Of a stretch of 64,000 bases of DNA, positions 8,148 to 17,131 are shown piece after piece; position 1 is the stretch's first letter; the number at the start of each line of letters is the position of its first letter. Under the pieces are notes generated by a model. That model made no database searches. It saw only the letters and a program-made list of their open reading frames with translations, and was not told the origin of the DNA. This DNA is from Cryomorphaceae bacterium. GTDB lineage: Bacteria; Bacteroidota; Bacteroidia; Flavobacteriales_D; Crocinitomicaceae. The position numbers and the translations under genes are program-made. The stretch lies in assembly GCA_027483605.1 (NCBI GenBank), contig JAIXUE010000022.1, forward strand, positions 62,001 to 126,000, in the 5' to 3' direction.

Positions 8148-8969
8148 ATGTTGGAAAAAATCAAAAGTACGCTTAGGTTGGTCCTTCCATTTGTCAAGAC
8201 CAAACTTTTCTGGAAACATTTTGGCTTGGTCATTTTGTTTTACTTGGTGATGGTTTTTGCCACCATCCTTTACCTTGATTTTGCCACGAACCACGGTGAA
8301 AAAATCGCGGTGCCTAACTTGGTAGGAATATCTGGTGAAAAGGCCAAAAACCGCATTGAAGAGCTCGACCTCACTTATCAAATTTTGGATAGCATCTACG
8401 ACCCATCCTTACCTGAAGGTACCGTTGTAGAGCAGCTTGTCGAACCTACTTCACTTTCTCAAGTCTATGTAAAATCAGGGCGCATTATTGGCCTTAGGTT
8501 GTCAAAAAAGAGCCAACTCGTTGAAATGCCTAGTTTGTTGCACAAGCAAATTCAATTTGCACAGAGTATCCTCGAGCAAAGAGGTTTGCGTTTTTCTATT
8601 CAATACCAGCCTACTGCAGAGGCCAACGGTTCGGTCCTCGATCAGCGTTACAAAGGTCGTCGCATCAAAGAAGGAGAGCGCTTACCAATTGGCGCTGTGG
8701 TCACGCTCATTGTAGGGCAAAACGACGAAGGAGAACCTATTGCTTTGCCTAATTTATTGGGCCTTACCATGTCAGAGGCCAAATATATTTTTGACACGTT
8801 AGGAGTGAGCAGTTATTCCTTCATTTGTCCGGATTGTTTGACGGCTCAAGATTCTGCAGCTGCCCGAATTTTTTCGCAGTCTCCAGAATATATTGAAGCT
8901 ACGACCGTTTTTAAATCCACTCAATTTATCCTCTCGATGCAAAAAGGAGGGGACGGACAAAATCCTTAA
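8148..8969 (+). CDS. Membrane-anchored PASTA-domain protein
   Basis: The 273-residue protein has a single membrane helix (about residues 25-45) followed by three PASTA repeats: VPNLVGISGEKAKNRI, VEMPSLLHKQIQFAQS and LPNLLGLTMSEAKYIF mark their starts. PASTA domains bind peptidoglycan precursors or beta-lactams in kinases and PBPs. In Bacteroidota, stand-alone membrane PASTA proteins of this kind usually lie next to rluD, as here, and their role is unresolved. The kinase and transpeptidase domains are absent, which is normal for this group. It lies 3 bases before the next gene. Confidence 0.9.
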   Translation: MLEKIKSTLRLVLPFVKTKLFWKHFGLVILFYLVMVFATILYLDFATNHGEKIAVPNLVGISGEKAKNRIEELDLTYQILDSIYDPSLPEGTVVEQLVEPTSLSQVYVKSGRIIGLRLSKKSQLVEMPSLLHKQIQFAQSILEQRGLRFSIQYQPTAEANGSVLDQRYKGRRIKEGERLPIGAVVTLIVGQNDEGEPIALPNLLGLTMSEAKYIFDTLGVSSYSFICPDCLTAQDSAAARIFSQSPEYIEATTVFKSTQFILSMQKGGDGQNP

Positions 8970-8972
8970 GCT

Positions 8973-11195
8973 ATGACGCGCTTTGTTTTTACTTTGTTTT
9001 CTTGTTTGACCCTCACAGCGCTATGGTCACAGGGAATTGAAATTGGCCCAATAAGTCGAAATGTTGAGCTTGCCAATACGGGAGGGCAATTGAAAAGTAC
9101 ACTGAATGCCATTGACAGCACGTTTTATTATACCTCAGATACCCTCGACTTGCCATTTTTTGATGAGTTCTCTACGGATAAATTTCAACAGTACAATGCG
9201 CAGTACAATGATCCAGGAGTGAGTTCTACCGTTTTTTATCAATTGCTCGATCCAAATACACTTGTGCCATTTGCTGCGGATCAAAGCTTCACTGACCAAG
9301 CAACTTTTCGCCGCACATTTGACCAAACTACAAGTACCTTTACCGATTCAATATTTGCTCCTACCGCCGTTAAGGTTGCCGATTTTTCAACTTTTCCGCT
9401 GAGTTATCAGACGCTGAACCTGTATCCGACTTACTATATCTATGATACTATTGGCGTGATAGACACACCTGATACCGTTTGGGTACAAAACCCAAGTTTT
9501 GTCCAAGATTCTGCCCGTATTTTCTTTGCGACGCTAAATGATCCTAACGCATTGTGGCTCGACGCACATGCTTATCGCAATAAGCGATTTGGGGTGAAGC
9601 CACGCTCGCTTGGGGTTGTTACTTTTGATGGTTTGGATGCCAGCGGTTTTCCATATGCGATCGGTACCGCGATCACCAACACTGCAGATTATTTGCATTC
9701 CAAACCGCTCGACCTCAGTCCTTACACTGCCGCCGATTCACTTTATTTTTCATTTTTAGTACAGTCAGAGGGTTGGGGAGACGTACCTGAAGCGACTGAT
9801 TCACTTCGCCTTGAGTTTTATGCCAAAGACCTCGATCAATGGTTTCATGTTTGGTCTACGGCAGGTGATACCACCTCGCCATTCAAAGTTGTTCATTTTG
9901 CCGTCAAAGACGCAAAATATTTTAAAAAAGGATTTCAGTTTCGCTTTAGTAACTACGGTGCGCTCTCTGGCGCCCTAGATCATTTTCATATCGATTATGT
10001 GCATTTTCGCACGCAATCTAACTTAGCAGATACCTTGTTTAAAGATTTTGCATGGGTGTATCCAATGAACACACTGCTGCAAGATTATACTGCTGTTCCT
10101 TGGGATCATTACAAAAACACACCGAAACCATTTAGGAATGATTTCCCTGTAGCACTCCACAACGGAAGCTCAACCCCCGAAAACAATCAGTTTGCTGGGC
10201 AATTTACAATTGACCAATCGGGCGTACAGCTCAACCAATTTTCTATATCGGGTAGTCAATTGTCAAATGGTGACCTCAACTATGCCCCAAGTACAACCTA
10301 TCTATCGACACACAATATCAGTAGTTTTGGATCGTTTCCAACAAATGGTGGAGGCGACGAACAAGCGTTTCGTGTCAGAGGCACCTTGAATGTTCAGTTC
10401 CCAAATTTGACACTCAACGACACGACTAGTTTTTACCAACCGTTTTTTAATTTTTACAGTTATGATGACGGCAGTGCAGAAGCTGCTTTTGGCCCAACGG
10501 GTGCACAATCTCGCTTGGCAGTTGAATTCAATGCTTACGAGGCAGATTCTTTGGTCGGCGTGTCATTTCATTTTGTACCGTCTGTCATTGATGTATCAAA
10601 CAAGTTATTCTTAATTAGTGTTTGGAGTAATGAAAACGGACACCCAGGAACGCTGCTCTATGAAGACGATGTGTTTTTCCCAAGAACGCCACTTTACGGA
10701 GATCAACGCGGTATTTTCGTGCCGTATTATTTTGCAGACACTCAAAAAGTAAGTGTACCAACTTCCTTTTTTATCGGCTGGAGACAGCTTGACGCCGAAC
10801 GCTTGAATTTAGGTTTGGATAGAAATATCGATCATTCGGATAAAGTTCAGTACAGCGTAGATGGAGGCTTTACTTGGTATACCTCGCCGTTTGAAGGTTC
10901 TGCCATGATTCACCCCATTTTTTCTACTGCGCTTGATGCGAGTTTGGGCATTTCTAATGAAGTTACTCAGCAAGAAACGTGGGGCGTATTCCCTAACCCT
11001 GCACAAAAAGAAGTCCAAGTGACTTTGCCTGCCGTTTATCACGGTAAACAAATTATTTTGTTCGACGCAATGGGTAAAATCCAGGCCGCGCAAACAGACT
11101 GCACTTTTGACATTAGTGCGTTGCCTAATGGCGTATATTTCTTGCGCTGTCCGCAAACTAGCTTGGGCACCTTAAAGCTGATCATCAACAACTAA
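8973..11195 (+). CDS. T9SS type A sorting domain-containing exported protein
   Basis: The 740-residue protein has a signal peptide with predicted cleavage before Gln20 (ALWS|Q), a long beta-rich middle region without a recognisable catalytic motif, and a C-terminal type A sorting domain: VFPNPAQKEVQVTL, IILFDAMGKI, FDISALPNGVYFLR and a terminal LKLIINN strand. The N-terminal region resembles concanavalin-like beta-sandwich segments (LPFFDEFST). It is predicted to be exported by Sec and then the T9SS. It sits between PASTA and rluD, with a 1-base overlap into rluD. Confidence 0.88.
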   Translation: MTRFVFTLFSCLTLTALWSQGIEIGPISRNVELANTGGQLKSTLNAIDSTFYYTSDTLDLPFFDEFSTDKFQQYNAQYNDPGVSSTVFYQLLDPNTLVPFAADQSFTDQATFRRTFDQTTSTFTDSIFAPTAVKVADFSTFPLSYQTLNLYPTYYIYDTIGVIDTPDTVWVQNPSFVQDSARIFFATLNDPNALWLDAHAYRNKRFGVKPRSLGVVTFDGLDASGFPYAIGTAITNTADYLHSKPLDLSPYTAADSLYFSFLVQSEGWGDVPEATDSLRLEFYAKDLDQWFHVWSTAGDTTSPFKVVHFAVKDAKYFKKGFQFRFSNYGALSGALDHFHIDYVHFRTQSNLADTLFKDFAWVYPMNTLLQDYTAVPWDHYKNTPKPFRNDFPVALHNGSSTPENNQFAGQFTIDQSGVQLNQFSISGSQLSNGDLNYAPSTTYLSTHNISSFGSFPTNGGGDEQAFRVRGTLNVQFPNLTLNDTTSFYQPFFNFYSYDDGSAEAAFGPTGAQSRLAVEFNAYEADSLVGVSFHFVPSVIDVSNKLFLISVWSNENGHPGTLLYEDDVFFPRTPLYGDQRGIFVPYYFADTQKVSVPTSFFIGWRQLDAERLNLGLDRNIDHSDKVQYSVDGGFTWYTSPFEGSAMIHPIFSTALDASLGISNEVTQQETWGVFPNPAQKEVQVTLPAVYHGKQIILFDAMGKIQAAQTDCTFDISALPNGVYFLRCPQTSLGTLKLIINN

Positions 11196-12226
11196 TGACT
11201 GAAAATTTAGAGATTGAAGTAGAGGAGGCTGACCTCTTTGAACATTACCGTTTTAAGGCCGACCCCGGACAGGATGTCGTTCGGATTGATAAGTTTTTGT
11301 TGGACCGCATGGCCGACACCTCGCGCAACAAAATCCAGGTAGCCGCCAAAAACGGCAATATTCATGTCAATGGGCAGCCGGTCAAGCAAAATTACCGCGT
11401 CAAACCGGGCGACGAAATTGCTATTGTGCTTCCTTATCCAGTCCGAGAAATTGAACTCATTGCCCAAGACATCCCAATTGAAGTAGCTTATGAAGACGAC
11501 GATTTATTAGTCGTTAATAAACCAGCCAACATGGTAGTGCATCCCGGTTATGGTAATTATTCTGGCACGCTCGTCAATGCACTCGTTTTTCATTTTGAGC
11601 ACTTGCCTACGCGCCCCAAAGACTATTTTGGAAGACCTGGACTTGTACATCGCATCGATAAACACACCACTGGATTACTTGTGGTTGCCAAAACGGAGAA
11701 TGCGCTCAATGATTTGGCCAAACAATTCTATGAACGTACCACAGAACGACGCTATTACGCCCTAGTTTGGGGTGACATCAGCGAAGACGGAACAATTGAA
11801 GGGCATATCGGAAGGTCACTGAAAAACCGCAAAGTGATGACCGTCTTTCCCGATGGCGCTTATGGCAAGCCTGCCATCACGCATTTCAAGGTTTTGGAGC
11901 GTTTTGGCTATGTTACGCTCATCGAGTGTAAATTAGAAACAGGCAGAACGCATCAAATTCGCGCGCACATGCAATCGCTCGGACACCCCTTGTTTAATGA
12001 CTTAGAATACGGCGGAGACCGCATTTTGAAAGGCACTAAATCGGCGGCGTATGAAAAGTTTATGACAAATAATTTTGCGCTGCTACCAGGGCAAGCGCTG
12101 CACGCCAAAACACTAGGTTTTATTCAGCCGCGCACCAAAGAGTATTTAGAGTTTGATTCTGAGCTACCTGAAGGATTTCAGCGCTTATTAGAACGCTGGA
12201 GAACCTATTGTTCGGATTTTAAATAA
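11195..12226 (+). CDS. rluD: Ribosomal large subunit pseudouridine synthase RluD-like
   Basis: The 343-residue protein has an N-terminal S4 RNA-binding domain (about residues 28-80) and the RluA/RluD catalytic core with the HRIDKHTTGLL motif, catalytic Asp155. It also has the downstream substrate motifs RRYYALVWG and TGRTHQIRAHM. RluD makes pseudouridines in helix 69 of 23S rRNA. Length is normal. The start overlaps the stop of the T9SS cargo gene by one base. Confidence 0.93.
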   Translation: MTENLEIEVEEADLFEHYRFKADPGQDVVRIDKFLLDRMADTSRNKIQVAAKNGNIHVNGQPVKQNYRVKPGDEIAIVLPYPVREIELIAQDIPIEVAYEDDDLLVVNKPANMVVHPGYGNYSGTLVNALVFHFEHLPTRPKDYFGRPGLVHRIDKHTTGLLVVAKTENALNDLAKQFYERTTERRYYALVWGDISEDGTIEGHIGRSLKNRKVMTVFPDGAYGKPAITHFKVLERFGYVTLIECKLETGRTHQIRAHMQSLGHPLFNDLEYGGDRILKGTKSAAYEKFMTNNFALLPGQALHAKTLGFIQPRTKEYLEFDSELPEGFQRLLERWRTYCSDFK

Positions 12227-12234
12227 AATTTCTC

Positions 12235-12242
12235 TATTTTTG
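12235..12242 (+). promoter_or_regulatory. -7 promoter box of the PorE-like gene
   Basis: TATTTTTG matches TAnnTTTG exactly. A TTG at 12208-12210 is 24 bases upstream, slightly long. The inferred start of transcription is a few bases before a 7-bp hairpin and ~30 bases before the ATG. Confidence 0.5.
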
Positions 12243-12247
12243 CTTTC

Positions 12248-12264
12248 CTTGGTTGCTAACCAAG
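12248..12264 (+). other. 5'-UTR hairpin of the PorE-like gene
   Basis: CTTGGTT-GCT-AACCAAG is a perfect 7-bp stem with a 3-base loop. It falls at the predicted 5' end of the mRNA and ends 15 bases before the ATG at 12280. A role in mRNA stability or start-site access is inferred. Confidence 0.5.
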
Positions 12265-12279
12265 CTAAAACTACGCTTT

Positions 12280-14421
12280 ATGAAACACCTATTCATTGCC
12301 GCTATTTTAACGCTTTTCACAGCATCGGTAAGCTTTTCACAAACCGCGCCCGATCCTAAATTTGTCCGTGAAGCCAACGAAGTCTTTATTTCTGGCAACT
12401 ACTTTGAGGCAATAAACGTATGTCAAGACGCCTACAAAAAACTAGGTGCACGCGGTTCTTTGCGTCAAAAAGGCGACATGGCCTTCAAAATCGCTGAATC
12501 ATATCGTGCCATCGAAATTTTTGACAAAGCAAATGATTGGTATGGCACTTGTATCGAACTTAAATACTTTGATGTTGTTCCGGAAGTATATTATTACAAA
12601 GGCGACATGCAACGCATGATGAAAGACTTTGATAACGCCATCAAAAGTTACCGCGAATACAAGCGCATTGCACCAAAGTCTCGAACAAAAGAAGTAGATG
12701 ACGCCATCATGGCCTGCGAAAAATACAAAGATTTTGATGAATTCGAAACGTCCAAATTGGTCGTGAAGTCAGAAGTCAAAATCAATACCAAGCAAATGGA
12801 CATGGCGCCTTCTTTTATGGACAAAAAAGGTAAAGTCATTGTTTTCAGCTCTTCTCGTGACGAAAGCACTGGCGCACAGCGCGACCCTATTTCTGGTGAA
12901 AAATACATGGATCTTTACATCGCAGAATACGATGTAAATGGCAATCCAACGAATGTCAAGTCTCTCGACACAAAAGGTGTGGTCAACACCACTCAAAACG
13001 AAGGTTCGGCAACTTTTGACTCCAAGCGTAAAAATATTTATTTTACGCGCTGCCCCAATGCTGAAAAAATGGATTTAGGTTGTGAGATCTGGACAGCAGT
13101 CATGAACGGCGAAGATTTCGATGATCCGCGCAAAATCACGCTCACTATTTCAGACACAATTTCAGTGGGTCACCCATGTTTGTCTCCAGACGATCAAATG
13201 CTCATTTTTGCATCAGACATGAGACAAAGCCCGAACGGAGAAAAATCTTTCGGTGGCCGCGACCTCTGGTATGTCAACTTCGACAAGCGCACCAAAATGT
13301 GGGATTCTATTCCGCGCAACATGGGCCCTATGTTCAACACAGCGGGTAACGAGCTGTTTCCATCAATCGGGCCAAACGGTCAATTGTATTTTGCATCAGA
13401 CGGCTTGCCAGGTATCGGAGGACTTGACCTCTTTGTTGCTGATCAAGTGGCTGGTGAAAACAAATGGACTGGCGTCAAAAATATGGGTTATCCATTCAAC
13501 TCTCAAAGCAACGACTACGCTATGTCTGATTTCGATGGCAAGTCTGGTTTCTTTACGTCAGAGCGCAAAACAAGCAGCAACCAAGAATATGCCCCAGACA
13601 TCTGGAGCTTCACTACGCCTCCAAATCTCTTTGATTTGCGCGTGACTGTCTACGAGTCAGGTAAAAAATCTAAAAAATTGGAAGGCGCAAAAGTTTATGT
13701 AACCGTTTCTGATGGCACAAGCTGGGAAGGTGTAACTGATGCAAAAGGTAAAATTATTTGGAAAGAAAAAAAAAAAAAAAAAGGTCGTTACATCCTTACT
13801 GGCAAAGAATACACCCTCAAAGCAGAGAAAGAAGGTTTCTACGAAGACAAAAAAGGCGCAAAAATCTCTACCCTCGGGATGGACCAAAGCCAAAGCTTCT
13901 TGATTGAAATGCCTTTGTTACCCGTCGGGATCATTCGCACGCCAGAAATTCGTTACGTTTTCGATCAATGGGTGTTTATCAATGATGCAACATGTATGTC
14001 TTTAGACTCGCTCAAGTTCTTAGACAGCATGCTTAAAGAATATCCGAATATCACCATCGATTTGTTTTCACACACCGATGCACGTGGTGGCGATGCACGC
14101 AACCAAATGCTCTCTGAAAACCGTGCAAAAGCAGTTTATAAGCACTTGGTAGAAACATGTGGTATTGATCCACGCCGCATTCGACCAGTTGGCCGTGGTG
14201 AGTCTGAACCAGCAACTTGGGTTGATGAAACCGGAAAGACAGTTGTCCTCACACCCGATTACATCGAACAGTTTAAAACTACAGACAAGGCAAAATATGA
14301 AATGCTTCATACCATTAATCGCCGCACCACTGCCAAGATTACTGGCACAACCTTTGATCCGAATACGGCACCTCCTGCCGATCCAGAATACCGCAAGTTT
14401 AAACAACTTCCAAGATTATAA
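12280..14421 (+). CDS. porE: PorE-like TPR/PD40/CRD/OmpA protein, T9SS-associated
   Basis: The 713-residue protein starts at the ATG at 12280; the in-frame TTG at 12253 lies inside the 5'-UTR hairpin. After a signal peptide (cleavage before Gln21) come TPR repeats (about 25-150), a PD40/WD40-like propeller (about 160-450; FSSSRD, IYFTRCPN, LIFASDM and LYFASDG blades), a carboxypeptidase-regulatory-like domain (about 455-540) and an OmpA C-terminal domain. The OmpA domain keeps both peptidoglycan-binding residues, Asp in SHTDARG and Arg in LSENRA. This order matches PorE, a T9SS protein that ties the outer-membrane machine to peptidoglycan. A 17-A run at 13766-13782 encodes six Lys. It appears to be a single-gene unit with its own promoter and terminator. 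Confidence 0.85.
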   Translation: MKHLFIAAILTLFTASVSFSQTAPDPKFVREANEVFISGNYFEAINVCQDAYKKLGARGSLRQKGDMAFKIAESYRAIEIFDKANDWYGTCIELKYFDVVPEVYYYKGDMQRMMKDFDNAIKSYREYKRIAPKSRTKEVDDAIMACEKYKDFDEFETSKLVVKSEVKINTKQMDMAPSFMDKKGKVIVFSSSRDESTGAQRDPISGEKYMDLYIAEYDVNGNPTNVKSLDTKGVVNTTQNEGSATFDSKRKNIYFTRCPNAEKMDLGCEIWTAVMNGEDFDDPRKITLTISDTISVGHPCLSPDDQMLIFASDMRQSPNGEKSFGGRDLWYVNFDKRTKMWDSIPRNMGPMFNTAGNELFPSIGPNGQLYFASDGLPGIGGLDLFVADQVAGENKWTGVKNMGYPFNSQSNDYAMSDFDGKSGFFTSERKTSSNQEYAPDIWSFTTPPNLFDLRVTVYESGKKSKKLEGAKVYVTVSDGTSWEGVTDAKGKIIWKEKKKKKGRYILTGKEYTLKAEKEGFYEDKKGAKISTLGMDQSQSFLIEMPLLPVGIIRTPEIRYVFDQWVFINDATCMSLDSLKFLDSMLKEYPNITIDLFSHTDARGGDARNQMLSENRAKAVYKHLVETCGIDPRRIRPVGRGESEPATWVDETGKTVVLTPDYIEQFKTTDKAKYEMLHTINRRTTAKITGTTFDPNTAPPADPEYRKFKQLPRL
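13766..13782 (+). repeat. 17-base poly-A tract inside the PorE-like gene
   Basis: Seventeen consecutive A residues encode the last Lys run after Trp-Lys-Glu in the regulatory-like domain. Slippage by one base would truncate the protein before its OmpA domain. The frame is intact in this assembly. Confidence 0.9.
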
Positions 14422-14425
14422 AAAG

Positions 14426-14448
14426 AAAGGCGTCGGAAGGCGCCTTTT
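14426..14448 (+). terminator. Rho-independent terminator after the PorE-like gene
   Basis: AAAGGCG (14426-14432) pairs with CGCCTTT (14441-14447) around an 8-base loop, followed by TGTTTTG. The 3' arm sequence AGGCGCCTTTT occurs again at 14462-14472 in the first codons of the next gene. Confidence 0.6.
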
Positions 14449-14458
14449 GTTTTGAGTT

Positions 14459-14698
14459 ATGAGGCGCCTTTTACAAAAAATAGTATTCTTCTTTGAACTA
14501 CAGTCCTTTGGTGTCTGTGAGTGGTGGGCCCGTCGCTTGGGCATTCGCACCAACAAGGTGAGGCTGGGTTTCATTTACCTCAGCTTTATTGGCTTGGGCT
14601 CGCCCGTTTTACTTTACCTCATTATGGCCTGGATCCTTGAGCATAAACACTATTTTAAGTTTCAATCAAAGCGCAAACAATCTATTTGGGATTTATGA
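14459..14698 (+). CDS. Small PspC-domain membrane protein
   Basis: The 79-residue protein fits the compact PspC-like proteins of Bacteroidota: FGVCEWWARRLGI followed by an amphipathic segment and one clear membrane helix (IYLSFIGLGSPVLLYLIMA). PspC proteins are membrane sensors of envelope stress in Enterobacteria; the small stand-alone versions have no proven function. The ATG sits 11 bases after the upstream terminator. The stop overlaps the next ATG (ATGA), so translation is coupled to the RmlD-like gene. Confidence 0.82.
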   Translation: MRRLLQKIVFFFELQSFGVCEWWARRLGIRTNKVRLGFIYLSFIGLGSPVLLYLIMAWILEHKHYFKFQSKRKQSIWDL

Positions 14699-15576
14699 AA
14701 TTATTGATAACGGGGAGTAATGGCCTCTTGGGCCAAAAACTGGTTGATTTATGCGTGTCAAAGCAGATTGAATTTCTCGCTACATCGAGTGGGGCCAATC
14801 GCTACTCGTTATGCCCTTCTAACAGGTATCAAACCCTTGACATTACCGACGAGCAAAATATCCAAGTGGTGATCGAAAGCTACCAGCCCACTCATGTCAT
14901 CCATACGGCAGCCATGACCAACGTTGATCAGTGCGAGCTTCAGCCCGAGGCTTGTGACCTAGTGAACCGACAAGCGGTTTTGATGTTGGCAAAGTACTGC
15001 CAAATGCACCAAATTCACTTACAATTGCTCTCTACAGATTTTGTTTTTGATGGTGAAGATGGCCCGTACATCGAAACCGACACACCAAATCCGCTGAGTG
15101 TTTATGCGCGCTCTAAAGTAGAAGCAGAAAAAATACTACAACACACAAAAGATCTCAGCTTTTCAATTGTGCGTACAATCATTGTATATGGTAAAGGCGA
15201 ACAATTATCAAGATCTAACCTGATCCTCTGGGCCAAAGAAGCTTTACAAAAAGGCAACCCCTTGCAAATTGTGAATGACCAGTTCAGGGCACCAACATGG
15301 GCAGACGACCTCGCTTGGGCTTGTGTGCGCATCTGTGAACTCCAACAAGTTGGTATTTTTCATATTGCCGGGCCAGAGGTGCTCTCCATATTCGACATCG
15401 TGGCGCGCGTGGCTGCTTATTACAAGCTTCCAATGCAGCATGTTACCCAACTCAGCAGTACCACTCTTCAGCAGCCTGCAAAACGTCCGCCACGCACCGG
15501 CTTTGTGTTGGATAAGGCAAAGGAACTGTTGGGCTATAGCCCGCAAACTCTGGAGCAAACTTTTGCGCATTTGTAA
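14695..15576 (+). CDS. RmlD-like dTDP-4-dehydrorhamnose reductase / SDR sugar reductase
   Basis: The 293-residue protein is an extended short-chain reductase: GSNGLLGQKL dinucleotide motif at the N-terminus, THVIHTAAMTNVDQCE, STDFVFDG, and catalytic Y-x-x-x-K in VYARSKVEAE. This is the RmlD pattern, for an enzyme that reduces dTDP-4-keto-L-rhamnose. No rmlA, rmlB or rmlC lies nearby, so another nucleotide-sugar or a different reductase role is possible. I chose the ATG at 14695, which overlaps the previous stop, over a TTG at 14686. Confidence 0.8.
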   Translation: MKLLITGSNGLLGQKLVDLCVSKQIEFLATSSGANRYSLCPSNRYQTLDITDEQNIQVVIESYQPTHVIHTAAMTNVDQCELQPEACDLVNRQAVLMLAKYCQMHQIHLQLLSTDFVFDGEDGPYIETDTPNPLSVYARSKVEAEKILQHTKDLSFSIVRTIIVYGKGEQLSRSNLILWAKEALQKGNPLQIVNDQFRAPTWADDLAWACVRICELQQVGIFHIAGPEVLSIFDIVARVAAYYKLPMQHVTQLSSTTLQQPAKRPPRTGFVLDKAKELLGYSPQTLEQTFAHL

Positions 15577-15598
15577 TAGAGAAAAAAATTTATCTTTA
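15570..15598 (+). promoter_or_regulatory. Promoter of the amino-acid permease pair
   Basis: TTTG at 15570-15573, 17-base spacer, then TATCTTTA at 15591-15598. It is a good match to the Bacteroidota -33/-7 pattern, with a ~21-base stretch to the ATG at 15620. Confidence 0.6.
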
Positions 15599-15619
15599 CC
15601 TACCTAAAAAAATCGAACT

Positions 15620-17131
15620 ATGAGTGTTTGGAGAAAAAAACCAGTGAGTCACTTTGAACGTGACATGAAAAAAAATGAATTGAATCGCGTTCTCGGCCGT
15701 TGGGGTCTTACTTCCCTCGGGATTGGTGCTATCATTGGAGGTGGTATTTTTACACTTACAGGAATTGCAGCCCACGACCACGCGGGCCCTGCACTTGCCT
15801 TATCTTTTGTCATTGCCGGTGTAGGGTGTTTATTTGCGTCGCTTTGTTATGCAGAATTCGCCTCAATATTACCTGTTGAAGGTTCGGCTTATGCTTATTC
15901 TTACGGCACAATGGGTGAGCTTTTTGCTTGGATCATTGGCTGGAATCTCATTTTAGAATACATGATGGGAGCCACCACCGTGGCGGTTGCTTGGAGTGGT
16001 TACTTTGAAAAGCTGCTGCATCAATTTGAAATAGAACCGCCCATGTGGCTAATGAATGACGCGGTAACAGCTGCAACCAAAGCCAAAGAAGCGGGGATGG
16101 CCGCGCCTGAATTCGCATTTAACTTACCAGCTTTTTTAATCACTTGGGTGGTAACGGCCATCTTGATCAAAGGCATCAAAGAAGCTGCCAAAACCAATAA
16201 CCTGATTGTTATCCTGAAGGTAGCAGTAGTCTTGTTTGTAATCTTTGTTGGCTTCTTTTTCATCGATACCGACAACTACGTTCCTTTTATTCCTGAAACG
16301 GTTCACAACGCCGATGGCTCTTCCTCTTTTGGTTGGTCGGGAGTGGTCACTGCAGCTACCATCGTCTTCTTTGCTTATATTGGCTTTGACGCAGTTTCTA
16401 CGCAGGCTGGTGAAGCCATTAATCCTAAAAAAGATGTTCCTTTTGCCATTATCATGTCATTGGTCATTTGCACGGTCTTGTATATTGTCGTCTCACTTGT
16501 CCTTACCGGAATGGTTCCATACAATGAACTAGACATCAAAGCGCCAGTTGCCTCAGCTTTTGAGGGTGTTGGTATGCCATGGGCAACCAAGCTAATTACC
16601 ATTGCTGCTGTAGCCGGCTTGACCTCTGTCATGTTGGTCATGATGTTAGGTCAAACAAGAATTTTCCTTGGGATGGCAAAAGATGGCTTATTACCGTTCA
16701 ATATTTTTGGAAAAATCCACGAAACCTATAAAACACCGTTTAGAAGTACAATATTAGTTGGGGCAGTGGTGTCTATCGTAGCGGCAACAACCCCAATTAA
16801 CAAAGTATCAGAAATGTGTTCTATGGGAACACTTTTAGCCTTTGCCATGATTTCAATAGCGGTCTTGATCATGCGCATACGTCAACCAGAATTGGAGCGT
16901 CCGTTCAAAACTCCTGCAGTTTGGTTTGTCGCTATCGCTGGAGCAGGGTTTAACTTTGGCCTCATGTATTTTGTGCGTCCTGATACTTGGGTTGCATTCA
17001 TCATTTGGTCAACGCTCGGGTTAGTTGTATACTTCCTTTACTCTCGCAAACACAGCAACCTTAATAATTATGCGTTCGAAGAGTCGCTTAAAGGGCATGA
17101 TGCAATTGTGAATGCTTCAGAAGAAGATTAA
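15620..17131 (+). CDS. APC-superfamily amino-acid permease (cationic amino-acid transporter-like)
   Basis: The 503-residue protein has about 12-14 membrane helices and the APC N-terminal motif GIGAIIGGGIFTLTG. It resembles the CAT/YfnA group, with the glycine-rich helix 1 that contacts the substrate backbone and an IGFDAVST motif in helix 6. It is predicted to be a proton- or ion-coupled amino-acid importer; the substrate cannot be read from sequence. The next permease overlaps its stop by one base (TAATG), so the two are cotranscribed. Confidence 0.88.
   Translation: MSVWRKKPVSHFERDMKKNELNRVLGRWGLTSLGIGAIIGGGIFTLTGIAAHDHAGPALALSFVIAGVGCLFASLCYAEFASILPVEGSAYAYSYGTMGELFAWIIGWNLILEYMMGATTVAVAWSGYFEKLLHQFEIEPPMWLMNDAVTAATKAKEAGMAAPEFAFNLPAFLITWVVTAILIKGIKEAAKTNNLIVILKVAVVLFVIFVGFFFIDTDNYVPFIPETVHNADGSSSFGWSGVVTAATIVFFAYIGFDAVSTQAGEAINPKKDVPFAIIMSLVICTVLYIVVSLVLTGMVPYNELDIKAPVASAFEGVGMPWATKLITIAAVAGLTSVMLVMMLGQTRIFLGMAKDGLLPFNIFGKIHETYKTPFRSTILVGAVVSIVAATTPINKVSEMCSMGTLLAFAMISIAVLIMRIRQPELERPFKTPAVWFVAIAGAGFNFGLMYFVRPDTWVAFIIWSTLGLVVYFLYSRKHSNLNNYAFEESLKGHDAIVNASEED

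Noticed and set aside
12253..12279. TTG start adding nine residues to the PorE-like protein
   Set aside because: The TTG is inside the 5'-UTR hairpin stem, and the ATG at 12280 gives a normal signal peptide.
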